Assembly: GCA_016937775.1 (NCBI GenBank)
Contig: JAFGVX010000034.1
Coordinates: 1 to 40,933 of the forward strand
From: Campylobacterales bacterium
GTDB lineage: Bacteria; Campylobacterota; Campylobacteria; Campylobacterales; Sulfurovaceae
Direction of reading: 5' to 3'
Length of the DNA stretch: 40,933 nt
Shown: positions 15,708 through 25,422 of the stretch, one piece after another
How positions within the stretch are numbered: the first letter of the stretch is position 1
How the letters are laid out: each line of letters starts with the position of its first letter
Notes under the pieces: model-generated
What the model was told of the DNA's origin: nothing
The model's input: the letters and a program-made list of their open reading frames with translations, nothing else
Databases searched by the model: none
Made by a program: the position numbers and the translations under genes

Positions 15708-17618
15708 ATGGAAAATCTTGTATATATTGCACTTTTTGCACCGTTTGTCAGTTCACTTTTTGCACTGATGTTTGTCATGGTGCCTAAACAGACATTTGTC
15801 GGGATTGTGGCGTCTATGCTATTGTTCATATCATTTTTGGCCTCTTCTATATTGGCGTATCATATTGTGATGACCAATGAAGTGATTTATGTAAGGATGA
15901 TGGACTGGATTGTTGTCGGTAATCTCTCCATTCCTTTTGGATTCGTAGCAGACCATGTGAGTGTGACGATGATGGTTGTTGTGAGTTTGGTTTCAACCGT
16001 TGTACATATCTACTCTATAGGCTATATGGATCACGATAGAAGTTTCAATAGATTCTTCTCTTATCTTTCCGCATTTGTTTTCTCTATGATGGTGCTAGTG
16101 ATGAGCGATAATTTTGCAGGACTCTTTATAGGCTGGGAAGGTGTCGGCGTGTGTTCATGGCTACTTATCGGTTTTTGGTATCACAAAAAAGATGTTACAA
16201 GAGACATTAATCCGTCTATCTCTCCTTCTTGGGCCGCCAATGAAGCATTTATCATGAATCGTATTGCCGACCTTGGTATGCTTGTAGGGATTTTTATCAT
16301 CTTTTGGAATACGGGTTCACTACAATATGATGTTGTGTTTCCAAAACTCTCAGAGATAGCGGTTATATCTCCTGAGATTCTGATCACTGCGGCGATTGCA
16401 CTTTTTATTGGTGCGATGGGGAAATCAGCACAATTCCCACTTCATACTTGGTTGACTGATGCGATGGAGGGGCCAACACCGGTTTCTGCTCTTATTCATG
16501 CGGCAACCATGGTTACCGCAGGTGTATTTTTAGTCATTCGTGCCAATCCTCTTTTTGGAATGGAAGAAGTCGCAGGAGTAAGCTATTTCATCGCTTCGCT
16601 TGGAACATTTGTGGCATTTTTTGCAGCATCTATGGCGCTTGTCAATAGAGACTTGAAACGAATCATCGCGTTTTCAACACTCTCTCAACTTGGATATATG
16701 TTCGCAGCAGCAGGTCTTGGTGCATATTGGATAGCACTCTTTCACCTGGCGGCACATGCATTTTTTAAAGCGCTTCTCTTTTTGGGCGCAGGAAATGTTA
16801 TGCATGCCATGCATGATGAGCTTGATATCTTTAAGATGGGTGGTTTACGTAAAAAAATGCGATGGACTTGGGGCTATATGGGGCTTGCCTCTTTGGCACT
16901 TGCGGGCATATGGCCACTTGCCGGATTTTACTCAAAAGATGCAATTATAGAGAGTGCATTCAATGAAGGAAATCTAATTCTTTGGGCGATGCTTGTAATC
17001 ACAGCAGGAATGACAGCATTTTATAGTTTTAGACAGGTCTTTTTGACTTTTCATGGTGATGAGCGTTATAAAGAGTTTGGGATCCATCCGCATGAGATGT
17101 ATAAGTATGTGCTCATAGGAATGAGCCCACTCGCGATTTTAGCCGTAGTGGCAGGATGGGGAAAAGATTGGTTTGAAGGTTTTGTGACAAATTTATTGCC
17201 TGCATATAAGATGAGTGAGCATACACATCATTTGGTGACAACACTCACTATCATAGTCTCCGTATTTGCCGTAAGTGGTATACTCATTGCGGCATTTAAA
17301 TATATACGAGGACTCAAAAGAAGTGAAAAGATGGAAAATAGTTTTATCTATAGACTTTTAGCAAACCAATACTATATACCGCAACTTTATGCCGAGATGA
17401 TATCAAAACCGTATGCAGAACTTTCAAATATATTTTGGAAAAGCATAGATATGAAAATTGTAGATGCCACTGTTGATGCAATAGCAAATATAGTATATAA
17501 GAGCGGTGATGGATCGAGAAAGATGCAAAGCGGTAATCTATCAAATTATTTAGCATGGATGACTTTTGGCGCAGTAGCACTACTTATTGCTGCTTTGATC
17601 TCATCGGTTTTAGGGTAA
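15708..17618 (+). CDS. nuoL: NADH-quinone oxidoreductase subunit L
   Basis: Distal antiporter-like proton-pumping subunit, 636 residues, with about 14 core helices followed by a C-terminal extension for the long lateral helix and final anchor. Key segments are GWEGVGVCSWLLIGFWY (conserved Glu of helix 5), GAMGKSAQFPLHTWLTDAME (conserved Lys of helix 7), TPVSALIHAATMVTAGVFLV, and FSTLSQLGYMFAA with the helix-8 to -12 region. Full length suggests a functional subunit. ATG 15708 follows GGTAGGT. Confidence 0.97.
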   Translation: MENLVYIALFAPFVSSLFALMFVMVPKQTFVGIVASMLLFISFLASSILAYHIVMTNEVIYVRMMDWIVVGNLSIPFGFVADHVSVTMMVVVSLVSTVVHIYSIGYMDHDRSFNRFFSYLSAFVFSMMVLVMSDNFAGLFIGWEGVGVCSWLLIGFWYHKKDVTRDINPSISPSWAANEAFIMNRIADLGMLVGIFIIFWNTGSLQYDVVFPKLSEIAVISPEILITAAIALFIGAMGKSAQFPLHTWLTDAMEGPTPVSALIHAATMVTAGVFLVIRANPLFGMEEVAGVSYFIASLGTFVAFFAASMALVNRDLKRIIAFSTLSQLGYMFAAAGLGAYWIALFHLAAHAFFKALLFLGAGNVMHAMHDELDIFKMGGLRKKMRWTWGYMGLASLALAGIWPLAGFYSKDAIIESAFNEGNLILWAMLVITAGMTAFYSFRQVFLTFHGDERYKEFGIHPHEMYKYVLIGMSPLAILAVVAGWGKDWFEGFVTNLLPAYKMSEHTHHLVTTLTIIVSVFAVSGILIAAFKYIRGLKRSEKMENSFIYRLLANQYYIPQLYAEMISKPYAELSNIFWKSIDMKIVDATVDAIANIVYKSGDGSRKMQSGNLSNYLAWMTFGAVALLIAALISSVLG

Positions 17619-17628
17619 GGGAGAGAGA

Positions 17629-19176
17629 ATGGATAATATTTTAAGCGTGTTGATATTTTTTCCGGCGATTGCAGGATTGCTTGGATTTGTAATTGATAAA
17701 AATAGTATAAGAGCGTATGGCATCAGTGTAACTGTGATTGAGTTTGTACTTTCTCTCGTTTTGTGGGCGAGTTTTGACGGGACGAGTGCAGCAATGCAGT
17801 TTGTTGAACTTGTTCCAATCGTGCCTGATTTTGGGATAAGTTATTATGTTGCAGTCGATGGAATCAGTCTTTTTTTAGTTATTATGACAACGCTTATGAC
17901 ACTTATCGGAATTATTAGCATGAGCGTAAAGAGTGAGATTAAAAATATGGTCATTACCCTTCTCTTTTTGGAAATGACGATGATTGGTGTATTTGTTACA
18001 TTAGATGTGATAGTCTTTTATCTCTTTTGGGAGCTTTCATTGGTTCCAATGCTCTATATCATCGGCGCATGGGGCGGACCGCTTAGGGTTTACGCAGCTA
18101 TAAAATTCTTTTTATATACTTTTACAGGCTCTCTTATTATGCTTGTGGGTATCCTCTTTTTAGCTTTTACATATCATGATGCTATGGGTGGTTATGATAA
18201 TGTTGGTGTATGGAGCTTTGCTCTGACTGATTGGTATCAGTTGAAGTTGGATGTTGATGTGCAGCTATGGCTTTTTGCAGCATTTTTTATCGGCTTTGCC
18301 ATTAAAGTTCCGATGTTTCCCTTTCACACATGGTTGCCGTATGCGCATGGGCAAGCACCGACTATCGGTTCAGTTATACTTGCGGCTGTGCTTCTTAAGA
18401 TGGGGACATACGGATTTGTGCGATTTTCTCTCCCGCTCTTTCCTGATGCTTCGGTGATGATGATTGTTCCTATTGCAGTTATTGCTATTATTATGATTAT
18501 CTATACGGCAATGGTTGCCTATGCACAAGAAGATATCAAGCAGGTCATTGCGTATTCTTCAGTATCGCATATGGGGATTATCATGCTTGGTGCATTTGCT
18601 ATGAATACGCAAGGGATTAGCGGTTCGATATTCCAAATGCTCGCACACGGTATCGTCTCGGGCGCACTGTTTATGCTTGTTGGAATGTTGTATGATAGAA
18701 GGCATACGAAACTCATGAGTGAGTTTGGTGGTCTCGCGCTTGTGATGCCACGTTATGCGATGATATTTGGTATCATGCTTATGGCATCGGTCGGATTGCC
18801 ACTTACTATGGGATTTGTAGGAGAATTTTTAGTACTTATAGGCTTCTATAATGTATCGCCGATATTGACAATCTTAGCAGGTACCTCAATTATCGTCGGA
18901 GCTGTATATATGCTCTCTCTTTTCAAAAAAACATTCTTTGGTGAGCTTACCAATGAAAAAAATAAAAATCTTCTCGATCTTGATGCAAGAGAGACATTTT
19001 CGCTTGTACCGCTTGTACTTATAGTGATTTGGTTAGGGGTTTATCCAACGCCAATACTCAAACCTATAGATGTTTCTGTTGCAAGTATGTTAGAGCTTAT
19101 GGAGGCAAAGGCAACAAAACCGAAAACAAAAGAATTTATTGCTTCAATGCGATCAGATAATAAGGAGGAGAACTAA
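17629..19176 (+). CDS. nuoM: NADH-quinone oxidoreductase subunit M
   Basis: Second antiporter-like proton-pumping subunit, 515 residues with about 14 transmembrane helices. The conserved glutamate is in FYLFWELSLVPMLYIIGAWG and the helix-7 lysine in GFAIKVPMFPFHTWLPYAH. AYSSVSHMGIIMLG and GFVGEFLVLIG are further NuoM-type blocks. A GGGAGAG ribosome site precedes ATG 17629. The stop shares one base with the nuoN start (TAATG). Confidence 0.97.
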   Translation: MDNILSVLIFFPAIAGLLGFVIDKNSIRAYGISVTVIEFVLSLVLWASFDGTSAAMQFVELVPIVPDFGISYYVAVDGISLFLVIMTTLMTLIGIISMSVKSEIKNMVITLLFLEMTMIGVFVTLDVIVFYLFWELSLVPMLYIIGAWGGPLRVYAAIKFFLYTFTGSLIMLVGILFLAFTYHDAMGGYDNVGVWSFALTDWYQLKLDVDVQLWLFAAFFIGFAIKVPMFPFHTWLPYAHGQAPTIGSVILAAVLLKMGTYGFVRFSLPLFPDASVMMIVPIAVIAIIMIIYTAMVAYAQEDIKQVIAYSSVSHMGIIMLGAFAMNTQGISGSIFQMLAHGIVSGALFMLVGMLYDRRHTKLMSEFGGLALVMPRYAMIFGIMLMASVGLPLTMGFVGEFLVLIGFYNVSPILTILAGTSIIVGAVYMLSLFKKTFFGELTNEKNKNLLDLDARETFSLVPLVLIVIWLGVYPTPILKPIDVSVASMLELMEAKATKPKTKEFIASMRSDNKEEN

Positions 19177-20666
19177 TGTTAGGTCAAATTTCTATTACGA
19201 TGCAAGAGCTCAATCTCCAGACTCTGATCCCGATGTTGATCCCGATTTGTGGTGGATTGCTCATACTTATAATCGATCTTATCAAAGAGAATCTTCATAA
19301 ATCATTCTATGTCATGATGACGATATTGATCCTGTTTGTGGATTTTGGTTCCGTTTTAAGTTTAGTTGTTAACGATAGGGGCTTCTTTGATGTGATACTC
19401 GTTGATGGTATTGCCATAGTGACACAGTTACTTATCCTTGTTACTTCTATGCTATTTATCCCGCTTGCACTCACTTCAAAAAGATTCCATGAGTTCTCAT
19501 ATCCTGAGTTTTTTGCTCTCTTTTTATTTATGATTGCAGGCTTTCAATTTATGGTAACAAGTGATAATCTCATACTTATTTTTGTAGGTTTAGAGACAGC
19601 TTCACTTTCACTCTATACGCTTATCGCGATGCACAATAGAAGTAACTCATACGAAGCGGCAGTTAAATATTTTACTATGGGTGCAGTTGCGGCAGGTTTC
19701 TTTGCAATGGGATCGGCGCTTATTTATGCAACAACAGGAAGTGTTGAATTGTATGCTATCAAAGATGTTTTGGGTGAGCGTATCAATGAGCCGGGATTGT
19801 TATTTGTTATTATAGGTGGCGGTATATTGCTACTTGTTTCTTTTGCTTTTAAGATATCGCTCTTTCCTTTCCATACATGGGTACCTGATGTGTATGAGGG
19901 TGCGTCCGCACCACTTGCAGGCTATATGTCAATTGTGCCGAAGATCGCTACATTTGTTGTTGCACTTCGTGTTTTTGGAGTCTATATAGATCTTGGTATC
20001 GAACCTATCAGAATTATCATTATGACACTTGCCGTGCTTACCATGACACTTGCAAATATCATGGCACTTGTACAAGAGGATGTCAAAAGAATGCTTGCGT
20101 ATTCGTCTATTTCTCATGCAGGCTTTGTTATGGCGGCTCTAGCACTTGGTACGACAAAAGGAAATGTCGGTATATTTGTTTATTATGCGCTCTTTATGTT
20201 TACAAATTTGGGAGCATTTACAATGCTTTGGATATCTCGTCACAAAAAGAGACGTTATAGTTTGAGATTTGACCATCCGTATGAAAAATTTGCAGGACTT
20301 ATAAAAGTAATCCCTATGGGCGCTGTGGTAATGGCGCTCTTTATGCTTTCACTTGCCGGTGTTCCGCCGTTTTCTGTATTTTGGGGAAAACTCTATGTTA
20401 TGAGTGCAGCTGTAGATGCAGGTTACATATGGCTTGCTATTGTCATGGGACTCAATAGTGCTGTTGCAGCATATTACTACCTAAAACTTATTGTTTATAT
20501 GTTTCTCAAAGAGCCAAATAGAGATATGAACACGGTTTATTATAACATTTCAAAACCACTTATGGTTATCATTGGTATCGCCGTTATTGTAACCGTAACA
20601 TCGGTCTTTTTCTTCCAACAGCTTCTTTCGTATGTTACCTATATGATAGACTATTCTGTTATCTAA
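19176..20666 (+). CDS. nuoN: NADH-quinone oxidoreductase subunit N
   Basis: Third antiporter-like subunit, closest to the quinone module, 496 residues. It shows VGLETASLSLYTLIAMHNR with the conserved glutamate, FKISLFPFHTWVPDVYEGA with the conserved lysine, and LAYSSISHAGFVMAALALG. SLAGVPPFSVFWGKLYV is the typical C-terminal NuoN block. It is the last gene of the operon and ends five bases before a GC-rich hairpin that overlaps the end of convergent miaA. Confidence 0.97.
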   Translation: MLGQISITMQELNLQTLIPMLIPICGGLLILIIDLIKENLHKSFYVMMTILILFVDFGSVLSLVVNDRGFFDVILVDGIAIVTQLLILVTSMLFIPLALTSKRFHEFSYPEFFALFLFMIAGFQFMVTSDNLILIFVGLETASLSLYTLIAMHNRSNSYEAAVKYFTMGAVAAGFFAMGSALIYATTGSVELYAIKDVLGERINEPGLLFVIIGGGILLLVSFAFKISLFPFHTWVPDVYEGASAPLAGYMSIVPKIATFVVALRVFGVYIDLGIEPIRIIIMTLAVLTMTLANIMALVQEDVKRMLAYSSISHAGFVMAALALGTTKGNVGIFVYYALFMFTNLGAFTMLWISRHKKRRYSLRFDHPYEKFAGLIKVIPMGAVVMALFMLSLAGVPPFSVFWGKLYVMSAAVDAGYIWLAIVMGLNSAVAAYYYLKLIVYMFLKEPNRDMNTVYYNISKPLMVIIGIAVIVTVTSVFFFQQLLSYVTYMIDYSVI

Positions 20667-20670
20667 GATT

Positions 20671-20692
20671 TAGGGCGCGTAAATGCGCCCTA
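20671..20692. terminator. Shared hairpin between nuoN and miaA
   Basis: TAGGGCGC (20671-20678) and GCGCCCTA (20685-20692) form a perfect 8-bp GC-rich stem with a six-base loop between the two convergent genes; the miaA stop codon is part of the stem. It is the most GC-rich element in the neighbourhood and sits where a bidirectional terminator is expected. Neither side has a strong T-run, so termination may be partial. Confidence 0.65.
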
Positions 20693-21595
20693 GAACATTC
20701 CCATAATCTTTTCGTAAATCGTATCATTTTGGGCACTTATCTTTTTTTTAAATTGTGTTCTGTTAAATGTGTTTTGTCTTTTGGCGAGCTGTCTTGTGTG
20801 TATAGAAATCAACTCGACAAGCTCTTTTTGATCTATCTTATCATCTAAAAAATCAAGTGTCTCTTTGATACCTATTGCTTTCATGCAATGAGGCTCAATC
20901 CCATACTTCTCTTTGAGGTGATACACTTCTTCTATAAGCCCCTTTTGCAACATCATCTCGGTTCTTTTTTCTATGCGTTTAAAAAGGTAATCTTTTTCTA
21001 TGCTAATCTCGTAGATAGGGAGTATATCTTTTATGATAGCCTGCGGTGGATTTTTCTTAAAATAGAGACTAGGAAGCAAATCGGAAGCAAGATAGACACT
21101 TAGTGCTTTTTCTATCCTATAGCGGTCATTTCTTGCTATTTTAGACATATATTGCGGATCGATTTGAAAGAGCATATCATAACTTTTAGAGATATCCCTA
21201 AGCATATCTTCAAGTTGCTTGCGTGTATCATCTGTAAGCTTTGGCGTTTGGCTTATACCATCTAAAAGCATTTTAAGATAGAAGCTTGTTCCGCCGACAA
21301 TAATAAGCGTTCGTTTTTGCGCTTTAGATTGTTCATAAATCTCTTTATAAAGTTGCATATATATCGTGACATCAAAAGGCTCATCTACGGATATCAGATT
21401 GATCCCGTAATGCTCAACGCCATCCATTTCTTCATATGACGGCTTTGCAGAAGCGATATCAATCTCCTTATAGATAGCAAGTGAATCGAGTGATAAGATA
21501 TCGGCATCAATCTCTTTTGCAATACGTATAGCAAGCGCACTTTTACCACTCGCCGTAGGTCCTATGATGGCTAATTGTCTTGGATGATTATACAT
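20690..21595 (-). CDS. miaA: tRNA dimethylallyltransferase
   Basis: Adds a dimethylallyl group to N6 of A37 in tRNAs reading UNN codons, the substrate later methylthiolated by MiaB (also in this window, 25419-26720). The 301-residue protein starts near a P-loop (IIGPTASGKSALA). It has the substrate motif ILSLDSLAIYKEIDIASAKP, in which Leu-Ala replaces the common Ser-Arg/Gln of 'DSMQVY', and IIVGGTSFYLKMLLDGI. The C-terminal zone has LAKRQNTFNRTQFKK. The gene is convergent with nuoN and divergent from rimO. Confidence 0.95.
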   Translation of the reverse strand: MYNHPRQLAIIGPTASGKSALAIRIAKEIDADILSLDSLAIYKEIDIASAKPSYEEMDGVEHYGINLISVDEPFDVTIYMQLYKEIYEQSKAQKRTLIIVGGTSFYLKMLLDGISQTPKLTDDTRKQLEDMLRDISKSYDMLFQIDPQYMSKIARNDRYRIEKALSVYLASDLLPSLYFKKNPPQAIIKDILPIYEISIEKDYLFKRIEKRTEMMLQKGLIEEVYHLKEKYGIEPHCMKAIGIKETLDFLDDKIDQKELVELISIHTRQLAKRQNTFNRTQFKKKISAQNDTIYEKIMGMF

Positions 21596-21618
21596 AAGCG
21601 TAATGATAACATAATAAA

Positions 21619-21654
21619 TATCTTATGCTATAATTCATTCAAAAAAGAGGGGCA
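21619..21654 (+). promoter_or_regulatory. Promoter and ribosome site of rimO
   Basis: An extended -10 (TGCTATAAT, hexamer 21629-21634) lies 20 bases upstream of the rimO start. The ribosome site AGAGGGG (21646-21652) is followed closely by ATG 21655. No convincing -35 is seen, which is usual in this phylum. Confidence 0.55.
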
Positions 21655-22977
21655 ATGGGAGAGAAAAAACTGCATCTTGTAAGCCTTGGATGTACTAAAA
21701 ATCTTGTTGATAGTGAAGTAATGCTCGGCAGACTCTCACACTACAACATTACTGACGATCCAAGCAGTGCCGATGTCATCATTGTCAACACCTGTGGTTT
21801 TATAGAAGCTGCCAAAAGTGAATCACTTGAGACGATTATGGAGCTTCACGGTATACGCAAAAAAGGCTCTTTACTCGTTATAAGTGGCTGTTTAAGCGAG
21901 AGGTACAAGAAGGAACTTCAAGGAGAGTTACATGAAGTTGACATATTTACAGGTGTTGGCGATTATGACAAAATAGATACACTTATAGAACAAAGAAAAA
22001 GTCTTTACTCGCCGGAAGTTTTTTTAGCTGATGAAAATATTTCAAGAGTCATCACAGGATCAAATTATCATGCGTATATTAAGATAGCCGAAGGATGTAA
22101 CCAATCTTGTTCATTTTGCGCTATTCCCAATTTCAAAGGCAAATTACATTCAAGAAGTATCGATTCAATCATAAAAGAGGTCACATCTTTAGTCGCTAGA
22201 GGTTATTGGGATTTTAGTTTTATCTCACAAGATAGTTCAAGTTACGGTAGGGATATAGGATTGAAAAACGGTCTCATAGAGCTTATAAATGCAATAGAGC
22301 AAATAAAAGGCGTTAAAAGTGCAAAGATACTCTATCTTTATCCAAGCACGACAACATTTGCACTTATTGATGCAATCGCAGATTCAAGTGTCTTTCAAAC
22401 ATATTATGATATTCCTATTCAGCATAGTGATGAGGAAATGCTCAAGATCATGAAGCGTGGATTTGGTGAAATAAAAACGAAAGAACTTCTAAAGCATATG
22501 CGCTCAAAAGAGAACGCTTTTATAAGAAGTACTTTCATCGTAGGACATCCGGGAGAGAGTGATGAAGCATTTGAAGGACTTTGCGAATATGTGAGGAATT
22601 TCGGGTTCGATCGATTTAATGTCTTTGAATATTCTAACGAAGAGGATACTGCAGCTTTTAATATGGAGCAAGTCGACCCTAAGATCATAACACAAAGAGC
22701 AAAAACATTAGGCGATATTGCAATAAAAAGTACTCAAGCCTCGATGGTACAATTAGTCGGCAAAGAGATAGAAGCAGTTATTGATGGTGAGAGTAGCGAG
22801 CATGAGTATCTATTGAGTGCACGTGCTTTGAATTGGGAGCGGGAGATTGACGGTGAGATACTTGTGAATGACACTTCAGATATCAGTATCGATTTTGGGA
22901 AAAGATATACTCTTCATATCACAGAACTCATAGGGGACGATACCATGTTGGCAACTGTCAAAAAAGGTATACAGTGA
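21655..22977 (+). CDS. rimO: Ribosomal protein S12 methylthiotransferase
   Basis: Radical-SAM methylthiotransferase acting on an aspartate of ribosomal protein S12, 440 residues. The N-terminal MTTase domain has SLGCTKNLVDSE, NTCGFIEAAKSES and SGCLSERY, which provide three Fe-S cysteines. The radical-SAM CxxxCxxC is in IAEGCNQSCSFCAIPNFKGK. A C-terminal TRAM domain follows. The CTKNLVDSE wording and GFIEAAK separate RimO from MiaB, whose gene also occurs in this window. It overlaps tilS by four bases. Confidence 0.95.
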   Translation: MGEKKLHLVSLGCTKNLVDSEVMLGRLSHYNITDDPSSADVIIVNTCGFIEAAKSESLETIMELHGIRKKGSLLVISGCLSERYKKELQGELHEVDIFTGVGDYDKIDTLIEQRKSLYSPEVFLADENISRVITGSNYHAYIKIAEGCNQSCSFCAIPNFKGKLHSRSIDSIIKEVTSLVARGYWDFSFISQDSSSYGRDIGLKNGLIELINAIEQIKGVKSAKILYLYPSTTTFALIDAIADSSVFQTYYDIPIQHSDEEMLKIMKRGFGEIKTKELLKHMRSKENAFIRSTFIVGHPGESDEAFEGLCEYVRNFGFDRFNVFEYSNEEDTAAFNMEQVDPKIITQRAKTLGDIAIKSTQASMVQLVGKEIEAVIDGESSEHEYLLSARALNWEREIDGEILVNDTSDISIDFGKRYTLHITELIGDDTMLATVKKGIQ

Positions 22978-23966
22978 AGTTGACACAAGAGTTTATAGAA
23001 CTTACAAAAGGGAAACGTTTATTATTGGCATTTTCTGCCGGTATTGATTCGAGTGCACTCTTTTTCCTCCTTATGGATGCAGGTGTCAATTTTGACATTG
23101 CTATTGTCGATTATGAGACAAGAGCACAGTCTAAAAAAGAGGTTGCTTATGCGCAAGAGTTGGCTCAAAAATATGCTTTACGATGTTATGAGACCAAAGC
23201 TCCAAAATTTTCAAATAATTTTGAGGCAAACGCTAGAGCATTTCGATATGATTTTTTTGAAGATATTATAGTAGAGCACGGGTATGATATCTTGCTTACG
23301 GCACATCAACTTAATGATAAGTTAGAGTGGTTTTTGATGCGATTTGTAAAGGGCTCAGGAGTCTGTGAGCTCATAGGGTTAGAAGCAAAGGTGCAAAAAG
23401 AGAGATATTTGTTGCTTCGTCCGCTTTTGGGATATGCTAAGAGCGAGCTTTTAGCATATTTAGAAAAAAACAAGCGTAGATATTTTATAGATGATAGTAA
23501 TAGCGATGAGAGTTATGAGAGGAATTTCTTTAGAAAACATTATAGTGATGCTCTTCTTACGGAGTTTAGAGTTGGGATTCAAAGAAGTTTTGATTATATG
23601 AAAGATGATTGCTTGAAATTGCAAAGCGGCTATAAATCTCTTTATGCTCAAAAAGAGCTAAGAGTACTTAAAATTGATGATATGAGAGTAAGAGTAAATG
23701 CGATAGATAAAACGCTCAAAGAGTTAGGCTATCTGCTTAGTAAATCACAAAGAGATGATATCAAAAAAAATGACTCACTCGTTATAGGTGGTAGTTGGGC
23801 TGTTGAAATATATGACGATAAGATATATATTTCTCCTTATGTTGATGCTACGCTTCCAAAAGAGTTTAAAGAGCTTTGCAGAGTGGCTAAAATTCCACCT
23901 AAGGTGCGACCGTATTGTTTTAAGCAAGATATTGAGATAGATAAGATACTTAACTCTTTTGATTAA
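22974..23966 (+). CDS. tilS: tRNA(Ile)-lysidine synthase
   Basis: ATP-dependent modification of C34 of tRNA-Ile(CAU) to lysidine, needed to read AUA, a frequent codon here. The 330-residue protein starts with GTG 22974 in a GTGA overlap with rimO. The PP-loop reads LLLAFSAGIDSSALF, with Ala in place of the first Gly of SGGxDS. The HQLNDKLEWFLMR block follows. It is a short-form TilS: the long C-terminal domains of E. coli TilS are reduced. Its 3' end overlaps the convergent recombinase gene by 17 bases. Confidence 0.9.
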   Translation: MKLTQEFIELTKGKRLLLAFSAGIDSSALFFLLMDAGVNFDIAIVDYETRAQSKKEVAYAQELAQKYALRCYETKAPKFSNNFEANARAFRYDFFEDIIVEHGYDILLTAHQLNDKLEWFLMRFVKGSGVCELIGLEAKVQKERYLLLRPLLGYAKSELLAYLEKNKRRYFIDDSNSDESYERNFFRKHYSDALLTEFRVGIQRSFDYMKDDCLKLQSGYKSLYAQKELRVLKIDDMRVRVNAIDKTLKELGYLLSKSQRDDIKKNDSLVIGGSWAVEIYDDKIYISPYVDATLPKEFKELCRVAKIPPKVRPYCFKQDIEIDKILNSFD

Positions 23967-24786
23967 GCGGATGTGCTTTGAGGTACTCCTCTAATTTTTT
24001 GCTCTCAGCAAGTTTTGTATATATCTGCGTTGTTGCCATCGTTGCATGCCCCAAAAGTTCACTCACATCAGCTATCCTTGCGCCGTTATTGAGAAGATGG
24101 GTTGCAAAGGAGTGTCTCAGTTGATGTGGCGTTGTTTTTATACCATGAGATTTAAATATATTAGTTATCTTATATCGAATTTGTGCACTGTTGAGTGGCG
24201 CACTATTTTTTTCAAAGAGGTATTTTTTTGGCGCATATGTATCAAGATATGTATTGATTATTGAACGTACTCGCGGAATAAGTGGAAGCTCCCTTGTTTT
24301 ATTTCCCTTTCCGTGTACTTGCACCCATTCATCTTTGATGTCTTCGAGTCGCATTTGTGAGAGCTCACTAATTCTGAGCCCTAAACCATAGAGCATAGTA
24401 ATGATAGTTTTTTGTTCAAGATTAGCACTTTCAAGTACCTCTTCAATATAGTTTTGCTCTATTGGTTTCGGAAGTGTTTTGGGCACCTTTATTGATTCAT
24501 TCGGATAGATAATAACATGCATATTTTTTTGCTCATTGAGATATTTTACAAAAGATCTTGCCGCACTCAATTTTTTTGAGATCGTTTTTTTACTGTTTTT
24601 GAGTATCTTGTGTCTAAAAGGGGTAATGTTAAGCGTGACAATTCCATCTTCTGTTTCGAGATAAGAATCATCTAGCATCTGCTTTAGGGCTATCTCGTAA
24701 GTAACTATGGATGTCTCGCTATAACCTCTAATCTCCCAAAGATACTCTAAAAATTCTTCACATAGTTTTAAAAATTGCTCTTGCAT
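23950..24786 (-). CDS. Xer-like tyrosine recombinase
   Basis: Site-specific recombinase of 278 residues. The N-terminal SAM-like DNA-binding domain spans residues 1-90. The catalytic domain has R138 (LYGLGLRISEL), the beta-hairpin lysine in GKGNKTRELP, H221 and R224 (HQLRHSFATHLL), H247 (LLGHATMATT) and Tyr256 (TQIYTKL), so the catalytic set is complete. It is shorter than the roughly 350-residue XerH of Helicobacter/Campylobacter and nearer to XerC/D in size. Its position inside a conserved housekeeping operon argues for chromosome-dimer resolution rather than a phage integrase. Which Xer subtype it is remains unresolved. Confidence 0.85.
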   Translation of the reverse strand: MQEQFLKLCEEFLEYLWEIRGYSETSIVTYEIALKQMLDDSYLETEDGIVTLNITPFRHKILKNSKKTISKKLSAARSFVKYLNEQKNMHVIIYPNESIKVPKTLPKPIEQNYIEEVLESANLEQKTIITMLYGLGLRISELSQMRLEDIKDEWVQVHGKGNKTRELPLIPRVRSIINTYLDTYAPKKYLFEKNSAPLNSAQIRYKITNIFKSHGIKTTPHQLRHSFATHLLNNGARIADVSELLGHATMATTQIYTKLAESKKLEEYLKAHPLNQKS

Positions 24787-24795
24787 TGTCCACTC

Positions 24796-25422
24796 TTATG
24801 CTATCGTGTACCTCATCATAGCATCTTTTAGGATTTTTTTTGCTTCATCTTCGCTCTTATCTGTTATATCAATGCTTTGTGCAAAGAATTCCACTTTACT
24901 AAAGGGCTTTGGAATAATGAATTTATCCCAGCTTTTGAGTTGCCAATAACCACTTGCTTGGTAGCTCATGATAAAAATCGGCAAATTAAGTTTTTGAGCC
25001 AGAGAGATGATTCCTTCGCCTAAAGTATGTCTCGGTCCTCTTGGACCATCGGGAGTGATGAGTATTTCTTCCCCACGCTTTAGCCGCTTAAATGCTTCTA
25101 AAAAGACTCTAGCACCTCCCTTTGAGCTTGAACCTCGAATAGCGGTTATATTTAAAAATGAGAGCGTCCTTGCGATAATCTCTCCATCAAAATGGCGCGA
25201 TATCATGGCATTAGAAATGTTCTTAGGATGTAGTTTTCTATAAGCTTGTGGGCTAAAGAGCAGTTCACCATGCCAACATGTGCAAAGATACTGCTTCTCT
25301 TTTTCGATAACCTCTGCAAAATTAAAATGTTTCCTTGTTGTTAGCCATAAAAGACGCATAAATATATATATAAATGCAGGTGCTAAAAGAAGGATGATTT
25401 TTTTTGAAAGGCTCACTTTCAT
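24796..25422 (-). CDS. Lysophospholipid acyltransferase-like protein (DUF374 family)
   Basis: Predicted membrane-associated acyltransferase, 208 residues. An N-terminal hydrophobic anchor (residues 8-27) is followed by [36 protein letters not shown] and [17 protein letters not shown], the conserved blocks of DUF374. This family is related to LpxL-type and lysophospholipid acyltransferases. The actual acyl acceptor is unknown. It overlaps the end of miaB by four bases and precedes the recombinase gene by nine bases. The same neighbour order (HP0268, miaB, DUF374) is recalled from Helicobacter. Confidence 0.85.
   Translation of the reverse strand: MKVSLSKKIILLLAPAFIYIFMRLLWLTTRKHFNFAEVIEKEKQYLCTCWHGELLFSPQAYRKLHPKNISNAMISRHFDGEIIARTLSFLNITAIRGSSSKGGARVFLEAFKRLKRGEEILITPDGPRGPRHTLGEGIISLAQKLNLPIFIMSYQASGYWQLKSWDKFIIPKPFSKVEFFAQSIDITDKSEDEAKKILKDAMMRYTIA

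Noticed and set aside
23950-24786. Phage or island integrase marking a mobile element
   Set aside because: Neighbours are conserved housekeeping genes in tight operon spacing, with no att-like repeats at the tRNA and no phage genes.
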